Positions 15,959 to 25,143 of a stretch of DNA of 38,554 bases are shown in pieces. Every line of letters begins with the position of its first letter. The stretch's first letter is position 1. The position numbers were made by a program, and so were the translations under genes. Source of the DNA: Herpetosiphon llansteffanensis (GTDB lineage Bacteria > Chloroflexota > Chloroflexia > Chloroflexales > Herpetosiphonaceae). A model generated the notes under the pieces. It did no database searches, was not told where the DNA came from, and saw only the letters and a list, made by a program, of their open reading frames with translations. Location of the stretch: assembly GCF_003205875.1 (NCBI RefSeq), contig NZ_PUBZ01000117.1:1-38554 (forward strand), given 5' to 3'.

Positions 15959-16813
15959 ATGTTGGCCAATGCCGAGCCAATTTTGCTGTTTGCCGAAGAT
16001 GCCCAAACTGATGCCACAATTGTGCAAGTGATTGCGCAACGCTGTGGCTGGCAAGTTGTTTGGCTCAAAAGTCTGTTTGCAATGTGGCAATATTGTGTCA
16101 GTATGTTAGATCGTGAGCAACCAACCCTTAATTGCGTCATTATGCTCGATATGAAAATGCCCGACCCAGCCTATCGCCATTTGGAAGGCTCGGTTTTGGC
16201 TACTTGGCTGAGCCATGCTATGCACGAACAACGCTTGCAACCAGTGCCAATTTTTGGCATGACTACCGATAAAACGGTGCATCGCGAGTGGGAAGCGCGC
16301 ATTGCAGGGTGCTACCAGCTGTTTGAAAAGCCCTTGCGACCTGAACATTTTCAGCAATTACAGCAGCATTTGGGCAATCCCAGCCCGCCAGCAATCGATG
16401 GCGTTGATCAAATTGCGGTTGAAATTATTCGCAAGCAACATTTAGATATTATGCACACCGTGATTGCGGCCTATCAAAACCAGGCAATTCCAGCCAGCGC
16501 TGCTGCTTGGTCGCTCGATGAATTACGGGTTTTATTGAGCCAGCTGACCAATTCAATTTACTGCCCACGCCATTTGCAACAGCAACGAGAGCAAATTCTT
16601 GAGCGGGCTGGGGGCTTGATTCAATTACAACGCTCGATGCGCAGTTTTTTGAGCAACCCACAGCTTTCAACCTTTGAGCTGAAAATTCTTAATCGGATTT
16701 TACAAGGCGTTTCGCAAGAGCGTATCGCCGCTCAAGAGGCACTTGGGCGACGCAAGCTGGAAAGTACAATTGAACAGATTTTGGTGGCATTTGGGCTGTT
16801 CATCAGCAATTAA
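15959..16813 (+). CDS. Response regulator with C-terminal helical / HTH-like domain
   Basis: A 284-residue protein. Residues 1 to ~135 form a receiver-like domain with FAEDAQTD at the start, the acceptor Asp in VIMLDMKMPDP, GMTTDKTV in the Thr region and Lys in FEKPLRP. The C-terminal half is helical and ends with FELKILNRILQGVSQERIAA and LGRRKLESTIEQILVAFGL, which looks like a LuxR/GerE-type helix-turn-helix though divergent. It probably gives the transcriptional output of the 13802-16813 pathway. The start is uncertain: TTG 15950 overlaps the preceding stop, and ATG 15959 has GGGAGA about ten bases upstream. The two regulator genes are tightly coupled either way. Confidence 0.75.
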   Translation: MLANAEPILLFAEDAQTDATIVQVIAQRCGWQVVWLKSLFAMWQYCVSMLDREQPTLNCVIMLDMKMPDPAYRHLEGSVLATWLSHAMHEQRLQPVPIFGMTTDKTVHREWEARIAGCYQLFEKPLRPEHFQQLQQHLGNPSPPAIDGVDQIAVEIIRKQHLDIMHTVIAAYQNQAIPASAAAWSLDELRVLLSQLTNSIYCPRHLQQQREQILERAGGLIQLQRSMRSFLSNPQLSTFELKILNRILQGVSQERIAAQEALGRRKLESTIEQILVAFGLFISN

Positions 16814-16972
16814 TCCCCCCAAATGTACAATTTACATCCATTTGGGCGCTTTACACTAAAAATTGAGCGATGAATAGAGGTTCTTTCCCACGAAATCGAA
16901 AGAACCAAATCCACTGGCGTGGAAACATATGGCGTAGCAATCCTAAGGTTTAGGGTAGCTGCGCCGTTGGTT

Positions 16973-18499
16973 TTAACCATTGTTTTGAGGGAAATGGCGA
17001 TCAAGCCAATCTAAATGGCCATGCGGATATAACTCATCATCGTCCTTATCCATGATGTGGTGATGAGAGCGAAAGTTGGCTTCCGCAGCACGGGCTTGAA
17101 TCGCCAACGGTGGTTTTTGACCATAAGGATATGCACCCAACCCGCATAGCGCAGGTAAATTTGCTAGCCAAGTAAAATCGGTTGGATCTTGGAGATGCAG
17201 ATGCAGCGTATGCAACTTGGTCAATTGCAATAAACTGCGTGGAATGTGTTTAAGCCGTGTGCCTCTGATTTGCAAATGTCGAAGTTCGCTCAATTGACCA
17301 ATTCTCTCGTCAAGCAATGTCCAATCTGGCGATTGCAAATCAAGCCCTTGCAATTGCTCAAGCTGCCAAAACCACGCCGGAATATCTTGGTTAGAAAAGT
17401 CACCATCGAGCCAGAGATAGCGCAGACGCTTCAGCCATTCAGGCGTAGTGGGCATAGCAAATAAATGGAAATCTTTACAGCGCAACCAGTCTAAATTGCG
17501 ACATTGCGCTAAATTCCGAACCTGCTTAACATTTGCCATTTGCAGATCAAGGCTTTTGAGGCTTAAGAGGGCTTGATCTGCTAAAGTAAGCTTCCCTAAC
17601 CGTGATTCTGATAAGTTGATAAATTCGCATGGGCCATTGACCACCAATTCAGCATCGGCAAAGTTGTTTCCACTAAGATCGAGCCAGCGTAATTGTGGGT
17701 TAGCTTGAATGGACTGGGGAATAGAACTTATGTTGCAATGACGTAGCGAAACTGCCGCAAGATTGGGAGGCAAATATAACTCACGCCCAGCACAATCGCT
17801 GTAAAACAAATTCAAATCTCGAAGGCTACTCAATTCTGCAAACCATGGCGGAATATGTAAGTTTTTATGTTGGGACAGATCCAGCAATTCCAAAGGATGC
17901 TGCAACAACTCAATCGGGAGTGTTGTAAGTCCGCTCTCACAAAGATTCAAGCCCCGCAAGCGCGTAGCAGGCAATAGACTAAAATCGCGAATCGGGTTTT
18001 CAGACAGGTTAAGGTGTTCGATTGCAGTATCGGCAATCAAGCGGGGAATGCTCTGAAAATGGTTACTACTTAGCGAAAGATGTTTGAGTTTCGGCATGCG
18101 GCCAACGACCGCTGGTACCTCAGTCAGTTGGTTAGAGCTTAAATCAAGAAATTCGATTGAACTTTGGTCAAAATTTGCTGGCAGTTGGACGTTTGGGCAA
18201 CCGCCAAGTGATAATTGAATAAGTGGCAATTCAATCAGCCAATCGGGTAATTGGTGCAAATCATTGTACATAAGAGTCAGAATATTGAGCGGTAGCTGAC
18301 GCAATGCAGTAGGAACTTCGGTTAACTCACACTCAAACAAATCAAGTATGCGTAAACTATGGCATTGACCTAGTAGCTCCAGCAGTTCAGGGCTTGAGCC
18401 TAAAGGGCACAAACTCAGCGATAAACCTGTCCATTGTTCATCACGGGCAGTCGTCAAAACTAATGGCCAATCTTCACTATGGTAAACACGTTCACTCAT
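16973..18499 (-). CDS. Leucine-rich repeat protein
   Basis: A 508-residue protein made almost wholly of about 20 leucine-rich repeats with the pattern LxxLxLxxNxLxxLP (for example LEFLDLSSNQLTEVPAVVG and LKHLSLSSNHFQSIPRLIAD, each in register). No signal peptide or membrane segment is seen, so it is probably cytoplasmic. The short N-terminal cap (MSERVYHSEDWPLVLTTARD) and the C-terminal tail after ~460 (HHIMDKDDDELYPHGHLDW) are not recognised. LRRs bind proteins; no partner can be named. AAGG precedes ATG 18499. A hairpin separates it from the ABC exporter upstream. Bases 16814-16972 hold two short inverted repeats and no gene. Confidence 0.88.
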   Translation of the reverse strand: MSERVYHSEDWPLVLTTARDEQWTGLSLSLCPLGSSPELLELLGQCHSLRILDLFECELTEVPTALRQLPLNILTLMYNDLHQLPDWLIELPLIQLSLGGCPNVQLPANFDQSSIEFLDLSSNQLTEVPAVVGRMPKLKHLSLSSNHFQSIPRLIADTAIEHLNLSENPIRDFSLLPATRLRGLNLCESGLTTLPIELLQHPLELLDLSQHKNLHIPPWFAELSSLRDLNLFYSDCAGRELYLPPNLAAVSLRHCNISSIPQSIQANPQLRWLDLSGNNFADAELVVNGPCEFINLSESRLGKLTLADQALLSLKSLDLQMANVKQVRNLAQCRNLDWLRCKDFHLFAMPTTPEWLKRLRYLWLDGDFSNQDIPAWFWQLEQLQGLDLQSPDWTLLDERIGQLSELRHLQIRGTRLKHIPRSLLQLTKLHTLHLHLQDPTDFTWLANLPALCGLGAYPYGQKPPLAIQARAAEANFRSHHHIMDKDDDELYPHGHLDWLDRHFPQNNG

Positions 18500-18521
18500 A
18501 ATCCTTCCCTCATTTAAGCTG

Positions 18522-18554
18522 TGCGCCCCACAATTAGCTTAATTGTAGGGCGCA
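18522..18554 (-). terminator. Hairpin after the ABC exporter gene
   Basis: TGCGCCC (18522-18528) pairs with GGGCGCA (18548-18554) and ACAATT (18530-18535) with AATTGT (18541-18546). This gives a 13-pair stem with one mismatch and a 5-base loop, directly after the stop at 18565. It lacks a clear T run, so it may act as an mRNA-stabilising end instead of an intrinsic terminator. Confidence 0.55.
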
Positions 18555-18564
18555 GTGCAATTGT

Positions 18565-20355
18565 TTAGGCTTGCAAGGCTTGCAACTGGGCATAGGCTCC
18601 GTGTTGCTCAACCAAGCTTTGGTGATTGCCGACCTCGATAATTTGGCCATGCTCAATCACCACAATCCGGTCGGCATTGCGCACCGTCGAAAGTCGGTGG
18701 GCCACCACAAAGGTTGTTCGACCTTGCATCAAGCGTTCTAGTGCTTCTTGAATCAGGCCTTCCGAGATGCTATCGAGCGCCGAGGTGGCTTCATCCAAAA
18801 TCAACACCCGTGGGTTGCGAATGAGGGCGCGGGCAATGGCTAAGCGCTGGCGTTGTCCACCAGAAAGCCGCGTGCCCCGCTCGCCAATAATCGTATCGAG
18901 GCCATCAGGCATGTCGAGCACAAATTCTAAGGCATTTGCATCGCGCAACGCTTGCTCAATCGTCGCTTCGCTCACATTATTCAAGCCATAGCAAATGTTA
19001 TCGCGCACCGATCCATCAAACAGCAGAGTTTCTTGCGAAACAACCGAGATATGACGGCGATAGCTGCGCAAATCAATCGTTTGCAGATCATGACCATCAA
19101 GCAGCACCGTGCCTGCCGTTGGCTGCAAAAAGCCAATCACCAAGTTGAGCAAGGTCGATTTGCCCGAGCCAGATGGGCCAACGAAGGCAATCGTTTCGCC
19201 TGGCTGCACCTCAAGCGTCAGATCATACAACGATGAACGCTGGGTGTCGGGGTAACTGAAATGCACATGCTGAAATTGAAAGTGCCCTGCAACCTGTTCC
19301 AAATGTTGCTTGCCAGCGTTATCTTCAATATCCTCGTTGTCGAGAATTTCGCCGACCGATTGCACCGATTCCAAGCCTTTAGTAATTTGCGGCGCAAGGT
19401 TGGCCAACTCCATCACGGCCCCAGTCAAAATTGAGAAGTAGCTGGTCATCAGCACCACATCGCCAATCGCCAAGGGCAAAAATTGAGTGTAGCAGGCCCA
19501 CGCCGCCACAATCAAACACAGGCCATTAAAGAGGTTAAAACTGACCCACGAAGCTGCACCAAACAGCGAATTAACTGCATCGAGCCGCAAGCCAGCATTT
19601 TGAAATTGCACCAAACGGCGGTCGAGTTTGCGCATTTCTTCTTCTTCGGCAGCATGCGCGCGCGTGATAGGAATCAGCTGGATCATCTCGCTCAAACGGG
19701 CTGCCAAGCGTTCAACTTGATGCCGAAAGGCGCTATTACTCGATTGAATTGGATTACGCGTTGTGCGCAACACCACTGCCGCCAAGGGCACAGTTGCCAC
19801 AAAAAACACCAAAAACCATGGCGAGCGAAAGGCCACCACAATAATCGCTGCCAGCAAGTTTAATAGTGCCGCCGGAAAACTCTGGAATACATTGCGCGTT
19901 AATTGCTCGATGATTTCGACATCGCGCAGCACTTTGGCTTGCAAAACCCCGCTGCTGCGTTGATTGTAAAAGCCAATCGACATTAATTGCAGTTGTTGGG
20001 CCAACATCGAACGTAATTTACTTTCCATGCGGCGAATTGCCAAACTCAGCAAACGAATATAAACATACTGGGTTGGAATATTTTGCAGCAAGACAATTAA
20101 CAACAAGAAGCCATCAAACCATAAACGTCCTAAGCCAATTTGGCCTTGGCTCGAAATAATATTAATAATGTCGGCGGTAATTAAGGGCATAATCCAAACT
20201 GGACTATGCTTAACAATATAGATCAGGCTGGCTAGCGCCAATTTGCCCCAATCTTCGCGATATAAATTGAATAAAAGCCGCAATGGATGCTGGCTGGTGG
20301 ATTTGGCTGCGACTGGTGAACGGCGGGCGGCAATTGATTGATTGGTCATCGGCAT
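18565..20355 (-). CDS. ABC exporter, fused permease and ATPase
   Basis: A 596-residue half-transporter of the ABCB/MsbA type, acting as a dimer. The membrane domain with six helices spans ~20-320 (GKLALASLIYIVKHSPVW; ALLNLLAAIIVVAFRSPWFL). The nucleotide-binding domain (~350-590) has Walker A GPSGSGKSTLLN, Q-loop VSQETLLFDG, signature LSGGQRQRLAIARAL, Walker B VLILDEATSALD and H-loop VAHRLST, all intact. The substrate could be lipid, peptide or drug and is not evident. The start MPMTNQS at 20355 has AGGG upstream; ATG 20349 is an alternative. It is probably a single-gene unit. Confidence 0.92.
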   Translation of the reverse strand: MPMTNQSIAARRSPVAAKSTSQHPLRLLFNLYREDWGKLALASLIYIVKHSPVWIMPLITADIINIISSQGQIGLGRLWFDGFLLLIVLLQNIPTQYVYIRLLSLAIRRMESKLRSMLAQQLQLMSIGFYNQRSSGVLQAKVLRDVEIIEQLTRNVFQSFPAALLNLLAAIIVVAFRSPWFLVFFVATVPLAAVVLRTTRNPIQSSNSAFRHQVERLAARLSEMIQLIPITRAHAAEEEEMRKLDRRLVQFQNAGLRLDAVNSLFGAASWVSFNLFNGLCLIVAAWACYTQFLPLAIGDVVLMTSYFSILTGAVMELANLAPQITKGLESVQSVGEILDNEDIEDNAGKQHLEQVAGHFQFQHVHFSYPDTQRSSLYDLTLEVQPGETIAFVGPSGSGKSTLLNLVIGFLQPTAGTVLLDGHDLQTIDLRSYRRHISVVSQETLLFDGSVRDNICYGLNNVSEATIEQALRDANALEFVLDMPDGLDTIIGERGTRLSGGQRQRLAIARALIRNPRVLILDEATSALDSISEGLIQEALERLMQGRTTFVVAHRLSTVRNADRIVVIEHGQIIEVGNHQSLVEQHGAYAQLQALQA

Positions 20356-20453
20356 AGCGATACCCTACGCTGGTAAAATGATGATCGGCGCGACGCTGCG
20401 TGGCTCTAGTCTACCGCATATGTAAAAATTCGCATAGCCCATTTGACTGAGAT

Positions 20454-20663
20454 TGCAAGCCAGAGCAAAGGCTTAAATTCCACCATTTGATTGATGCAGC
20501 AGCCTATGCAGACCGCTATCCTAAACACAAACGGAAGTTAAAATTATCTCAACCAGGCTGCTACCTGATTGTGGATGCGAACGAGCAGCTTCGTTTAGGG
20601 ATGTTGATTGGCGATCTTCTACAGAGCACCAGCAAACTTCAAGCACTCATCATTCCAATTTAA
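20454..20663 (+). pseudogene. Remnant or short unrecognised reading frame
   Basis: An open frame of about 70 codons with normal-looking local codon use reads PEQRLKFHHLIDAAAYADRY, then CYLIVDANEQLRLGMLIGDL, and ends ALIIPI-stop at 20661-20663. It lacks an ATG and a ribosome-binding site and follows a stop just upstream, so it looks like the 3' remnant of a lost gene. A short gene starting at a TTG is also possible. An 8-base inverted repeat (AATCTCCG 20669-20676, CGGAGATT 20710-20717) follows. Confidence 0.35.
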
Positions 20664-20892
20664 AGCTAAATCTCCGTAGCTGAGTTTAGCAGCGAATAGG
20701 CAGCCAACGCGGAGATTCGTTAACATGAGACATTTAATCGCCCACTGCCATCCCCAATAACTTAATGTGCATGGCAGATTTGTTTAAGTAACCAATTTTT
20801 AATGATTTATTTACCAATCTTTCTTAAAGTAATCAATAAAAGATTAAAAGGCACTTGTAGTATGCAGCTATGCGGTTTTTTTGGGCCAAAAG

Positions 20893-20921
20893 TTGACAGT
20901 ATTTGAAGTTATTGTTATGAT
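20893..20921 (+). promoter_or_regulatory. Strong sigma-70 promoter, probably for the RiPP ligase/exporter operon
   Basis: TTGACA at 20893-20898 and TATGAT at 20916-20921 with an exact 17-base spacer. The first gene on this strand that can be supported begins at 21492, implying a ~560-base untranslated leader. No gene is supported in 20664-21491. Confidence 0.65.
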
Positions 20922-21331
20922 GGCTCGCATACCGCAATTCTACCCATACTCTATTCCCCTACGCGGTTATCCCAACTCGATCGTAACATATAAACCATTG
21001 GCAACTGTATGGGCACTCCCAACTATTGTTTTTGCTTTCCCAAAAGCATTATGTGGTTGTTACAATCGAAAAATTCACCCTGATCGTTATTTAGGAATCT
21101 TCTTGCACCCCTTCCGCATGTTCCTAAACCGACCAGTAAACTCTTGGCAAATCTTGCTCAATCACACAACCCTTAATCAATAACTTGGCTGGATGTTCGG
21201 ATAGGTATCTGATTAAACGATCTGAATTGGCATTGATTCGGATGTATTTAATTAGGTTATTACTTCACGTTTCAAGGTTTTATTCAAGCCTTGGTCAACG
21301 CTTTTTAGCGCTATTCGTCGCAATACCTAAC

Positions 21332-21354
21332 CTGCATGCTCATTGAGTATGCAG
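21332..21354 (+). promoter_or_regulatory. Stable stem-loop in the leader of the RiPP operon
   Basis: CTGCATGCTC pairs with GAGTATGCAG (one G-U) around a 3-base loop, giving a 10-pair stem about 140 bases before the ligase start. There is no T run after it, so it is more likely a leader structure or processing site than a terminator. A smaller stem (CAAGG / CCTTG) lies at about 21272-21292. Confidence 0.45.
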
Positions 21355-21491
21355 CATAGTTAAGCTTGGCTAAAATTGAGCATATCGCTCAATTGATTCA
21401 ACACCTTTGCCAAGTACAGCTTTGCTATACCCAAAAAAATAGTAGTTGTTCAAAAAATTCATGTGACGCTACACATAGTAAGGAGTTCGCA

Positions 21492-22550
21492 GTGATCTTA
21501 ATCATTACCAAGCTTTTAACCGATACAACGGTGGTTAGTGTCCGTGAGCTTTTGGAGGCGCAGGGTCAAGAAGTTGTGGTATTAAGCCAAGAAGTTATGG
21601 AGCAAAATGCTTCATTTCGCATCAATCGGGCAGCAGATGGTACAGCTCAAGCAATTTTACGCTTAGTAGAGCGTGAAATTAATTTTGCCACTGATGTTCA
21701 TGCAGCATGGATTTGGCGGAGCTGGCGACCAGAACCATTACTTGAACGTTATCAGCAATTAGCCAAACAACATGACGAATGGAATTTCTTTTCTGGCGAA
21801 TGGGGTGCGTTATATAAAGGAATTGTCTTAGCACTCAAATGTCATAATATTTTCTGCATCAATCCGCCACCATTTCACGATGCCTTTGAAGAAAAATGTG
21901 CTCAATTATGGCTTGCTGCTGATGTAGGGTTTAATATCCCTGATACGCTTTTTACCGCACATCTGCCCTATGCTCAAGATTTCTACGAGCAACACGCCGA
22001 TTCAATTATTTATAAGCCGTTTCGGCCATTTTTCAAGATGATTCCTGCAAAAGATGAAGAACCAAGCAAAATTGCCAAGTTATTAACCAATCGAGTTTCG
22101 AAGCAACACTTTAGTAATGCGCGTAATGCAGTGCCAACGCCTGGTATTTTCCAGCCCTACGTTGAAAAAGCGTTTGAACTGCGGATTGTCGTGGTTGGCC
22201 GCGAAATTTTTGCCTGTTCGATCCACTCACAAAGCAGCGAACGCGCACGCGAAGATTGGCGACGCTACGATATTCCTAACACGCCGCATCAAGTATATGC
22301 CTTGCCTGATGATTTAGCCGCCAAAGTGCGCAACTATATGGATCGCTTGCAGCTAGTATTTGGCAGCATCGATATGATTGTCACGCCCGAAGGCGAGCAT
22401 ATTTTCCTCGAAATCAATCCCAACGGCCAATTCGATTGGATTGCCCGCCTCACCGGCATGCCAATTTATGAACATTTTGCAGCAATGTTGCAAGCTGCCA
22501 GCATCGATTATCCGATTCCTTTGGCTCAGGAGGCTGTTAATGCTCAATAA
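21492..22550 (+). CDS. ATP-grasp ligase, microviridin/graspetide-type macrocyclase
   Basis: A 352-residue ATP-grasp enzyme. The family (MvdC/MvdD of microviridin) activates Asp/Glu side chains of a precursor peptide as acyl phosphates and closes ester or amide rings with Ser/Thr/Lys. Seen here: an N-terminal Rossmann-like domain (MILIITKLLTDTTVVSV), WIWRSWRPEPLLERY, NPPPFHDAFEEKCAQLWLA, the central ATP-binding YKPFRPFFKMIP, RIVVVGREIFACSIHSQSS and the metal-binding C-terminus SIDMIVTPEGEHIFLEINPN followed by GQFDWI. These match the MvdD type. GTG 21492 is chosen because AAGGAG lies six bases upstream. It overlaps the C39 exporter gene by 11 bases, so the two are coupled. Its likely substrates are the four peptides at 25144-25996. 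Confidence 0.88.
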   Translation: MILIITKLLTDTTVVSVRELLEAQGQEVVVLSQEVMEQNASFRINRAADGTAQAILRLVEREINFATDVHAAWIWRSWRPEPLLERYQQLAKQHDEWNFFSGEWGALYKGIVLALKCHNIFCINPPPFHDAFEEKCAQLWLAADVGFNIPDTLFTAHLPYAQDFYEQHADSIIYKPFRPFFKMIPAKDEEPSKIAKLLTNRVSKQHFSNARNAVPTPGIFQPYVEKAFELRIVVVGREIFACSIHSQSSERAREDWRRYDIPNTPHQVYALPDDLAAKVRNYMDRLQLVFGSIDMIVTPEGEHIFLEINPNGQFDWIARLTGMPIYEHFAAMLQAASIDYPIPLAQEAVNAQ

Positions 22551-24759
22551 GACGTTAATTTATCGCCGCTTACCATGGATTCGCGCCTCGGAAGGGCGAG
22601 ATTGCGGCCCCTCGGTCTTTGCATCGGTAGCGCATTTCTACAAACATCGCATTACCTTGGAGCAAGCCCGCACTTTGGTTGGCGCTGATCGCAATGGCAC
22701 AAGTTTGGCTGGTTTGCGCGATGGCGGGCGCGCAATCGGGCTTGAATCGCGGCCAGCCCAAGCCATTTATAGCGCCCTGCAACATGTGCAATTGCCAGCG
22801 ATTGCCCACCTCAAAGGGGGCGAAGGCCATTATGTGGTGATTTATAAATGGTCACCGACCTCAGTGGTTGTGCTTGATCCCAGCCGGGGCTTGCGCACGC
22901 TCAGCAAAACCGAATTTGAAGCCATGTGGAGTGGCTATTTGGTTGAATTCAAGCCAACCGCAGCCCTCAAACCACGCGAGATTGAAGTAAAGCCGCTCAA
23001 AACATTGTTCCAGCTTGCCCGCCAACATAAGCTTATTTTGGGGATTGTGCTGTTTTTTGCGCTGCTCGCAACCTCGTTAGGCTGGATAACCTCGTTTTTT
23101 ATGCAAATTTTGATTGACTCGATTCTTCCAAATCGCGATCAAGCATTGCTTTTTGCTTTAGGCGTAGGCTTAATTTTAGTCAGTGTCTTTCAATCAGCGC
23201 TGCAATTTGGCCGTTTATGGCTCAGTGCACGGGTTGGTCAACGCGTGCATCAAAGTTATTCAGCACAGTATATTGATCGCTTGTTGCGCTTGCCGATGAA
23301 AGTCTTTGATGTGCGTTGTATTCCTGGCTTGGTATTACGCGTAACTCAGGCCGATGGAATTCAGTTGGCACTCTCCGAAGGTTTGATCACAATTTTAGCT
23401 GATACAGCGATGTTTGTCACTGCATTAGGCATTATTGCCTTCTATAATCCAGTTGCTGCATTAATCGCTGCTGCTGCATTGCCATTAGTGTGGTTTGTAC
23501 TCTTCTCGCTGAATGATCGCGTTTATAACGTTCAATTATCATCAATCATTCATATGGAAGAATTTACTTCGCACATGGTTGATGTTTTTGATTGTATACG
23601 GACAATCAAAGTTTTTGGTGCAGAAGAACAATATAAAACATTGCTTAACGAAAAATTAGCCAATTTCACCAAATCACGGATGGACAGCCGGATCAATATT
23701 GCCTTGCCTAGTGCATGGAGCGTTTTGGCAACCTCGTTAATTACTGCTTCAATTTTATGGTATGGCAGTAGCCAAGTATTTGCAGGCAGCATGACTCCAG
23801 GCGAGTTGGTGGTGTTATTTGGAATGGTAGCCTTCTATTTACAACCAATTCAACGCTTGCCAGCAACAATTCTTAATCTGCGCACAGCCTTATTGGGCAT
23901 TGAGCGCATGGATGAAATTATGACCTTGCCCGATGAAGAATCGCGAGCGAATGATGTCGTTGCATTACCAGAAGTCAAAGGCGAGATTAAATTCAACGAT
24001 GTGCATTTTGCTTATCTGCGCAACAAAATGGTGCTGAAGAAGCTGAATTTTGAAATCAAACCTGGCGAAACAGTAGCAATTGTCGGTGAAACTGGATCTG
24101 GTAAAACATCATTGGCAAATTTGATCGCAGGATTTTATTTGCCAAGCCACGGCGATGTATTAATTGATGGGATTAGTACGCGCCAAATTAAACCTGATGA
24201 ATTGCGTAACGCAATTAGTGCTGTTTTTCAAAATACCCGCTTGATGCAACAATCAATTCGCGACAACATTACATTAATGCGTGATACCGATATGGAATTA
24301 ATTCGGAATGCAGCAAAAATTGCCCAAGCAGATGAATTTATTTCAGGCCAAATGTATGGCTACGAATCGCAAGTGGCACGCGGCGGGGATAATTTCTCCT
24401 CGGGCCAAGGCCAGCGAATCACGCTTGCGCGAGCATTGCTCAAAAACGCACCAATTTTAATTCTCGATGAGGCCACGAGCAACTTAGATAGTGCGACCGA
24501 ACAAGGCTTTTTGCAAGCGCTCGAAGAAAATCGTGCTGGCCGCACAACCGTGGTTATTGCCCATCGGCTCAGCACAATTTTACGCGCCGACCGCATTTTG
24601 GTGATGGATGCTGGCGAAATTATCGAATCTGGCAGCCATGAGCAATTGTTGGCACAGGCTGGCCATTACTACAATTTGATTAAAGGTCAGCTTACCAAGC
24701 CAATCAGCGAGCCAATCGAGCAGATAGCAGCAACCAATTTGAATCAACGAACAGCCTAA
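22540..24759 (+). CDS. C39 peptidase-containing ABC exporter (PCAT) for the RiPP
   Basis: A 739-residue bacteriocin-type exporter that removes the leader peptide during export. The N-terminal C39 protease (1 to ~140) has Cys22 in GRDCGPSVFASV, His97 in GHYVVIYKW and Asp113 in VLDPSRG. The membrane domain (~155-450) has six helices. The ATPase (~480-720) has Walker A GETGSGKTSLAN, Walker B ILILDEATSNLD and H-loop IAHRLST. Its signature motif is SSGQGQRITLARAL, where the usual LSGGQ is altered. ATG 22540 with AGGAGG upstream lies inside the end of the ligase gene, so translation is coupled. The frame opens earlier at 22378, but that part lies within the ligase. Confidence 0.92.
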   Translation: MLNKTLIYRRLPWIRASEGRDCGPSVFASVAHFYKHRITLEQARTLVGADRNGTSLAGLRDGGRAIGLESRPAQAIYSALQHVQLPAIAHLKGGEGHYVVIYKWSPTSVVVLDPSRGLRTLSKTEFEAMWSGYLVEFKPTAALKPREIEVKPLKTLFQLARQHKLILGIVLFFALLATSLGWITSFFMQILIDSILPNRDQALLFALGVGLILVSVFQSALQFGRLWLSARVGQRVHQSYSAQYIDRLLRLPMKVFDVRCIPGLVLRVTQADGIQLALSEGLITILADTAMFVTALGIIAFYNPVAALIAAAALPLVWFVLFSLNDRVYNVQLSSIIHMEEFTSHMVDVFDCIRTIKVFGAEEQYKTLLNEKLANFTKSRMDSRINIALPSAWSVLATSLITASILWYGSSQVFAGSMTPGELVVLFGMVAFYLQPIQRLPATILNLRTALLGIERMDEIMTLPDEESRANDVVALPEVKGEIKFNDVHFAYLRNKMVLKKLNFEIKPGETVAIVGETGSGKTSLANLIAGFYLPSHGDVLIDGISTRQIKPDELRNAISAVFQNTRLMQQSIRDNITLMRDTDMELIRNAAKIAQADEFISGQMYGYESQVARGGDNFSSGQGQRITLARALLKNAPILILDEATSNLDSATEQGFLQALEENRAGRTTVVIAHRLSTILRADRILVMDAGEIIESGSHEQLLAQAGHYYNLIKGQLTKPISEPIEQIAATNLNQRTA

Positions 24760-24764
24760 AATTC

Positions 24765-24802
24765 AATTCCCTGCTGTTTTACATTCAAGGCAGCAGGGAA
24801 TT
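24765..24802 (+). terminator. Hairpin after the exporter gene
   Basis: AATTCCCTGCTG (24765-24776) and CAGCAGGGAATT (24791-24802) form a perfect 12-base stem with a 14-base loop directly after the exporter stop. No T run follows, so it may be a weak terminator or an mRNA end structure between biosynthetic and precursor genes. Bases 24803-25043 are AT-rich with no gene. Confidence 0.6.
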
Positions 24803-25043
24803 CGCCCTCGGGTTTGCAAACCAGCGTTAAGAAAGGTGGGTGCTACGTCGATCATTCTATCAATCTACCAAGCTGATAGAGTCATCATATTCAAGTACTT
24901 TTACGCCAACATATCACAAATATCCACCAATAAATAGCAAAAATCATTAAATATTGCTGTTTTTGGATATATCTATTTAATATTCATTCTAATTATATAT
25001 TCATAAAAGTCGTTATAAAATACAAAACATATCTAGATTAATC

Positions 25044-25071
25044 TTGACATTAACCAAATTATTTCTATAAT
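25044..25071 (+). promoter_or_regulatory. Consensus sigma-70 promoter for the precursor peptides
   Basis: TTGACA at 25044-25049 and TATAAT at 25066-25071, both perfect consensus hexamers with a 16-base spacer, about 70 bases before the first precursor. This would give the peptides much higher expression than the ligase and exporter. Confidence 0.85.
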
Positions 25072-25143
25072 CATGATCATTGCTGGAACGAACAAAAATT
25101 CCAAATAACTCATTAATCTCGGCAATCTGGAAGAGGAACGATT

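Noticed and set aside
16818-16846. Inverted repeat CCCAAATG / CATTTGGG after the response regulator gene
   Set aside because: Only 8 pairs, a 13-base loop and no T run in either direction; too weak to call a terminator.
20881-21183. A 100-codon plus-strand frame in the leader of the RiPP operon
   Set aside because: Its start is a TTG upstream of the promoter boxes at 20893-20921, no ribosome-binding site serves an internal start, and the protein looks random. I treat it as untranslated leader.
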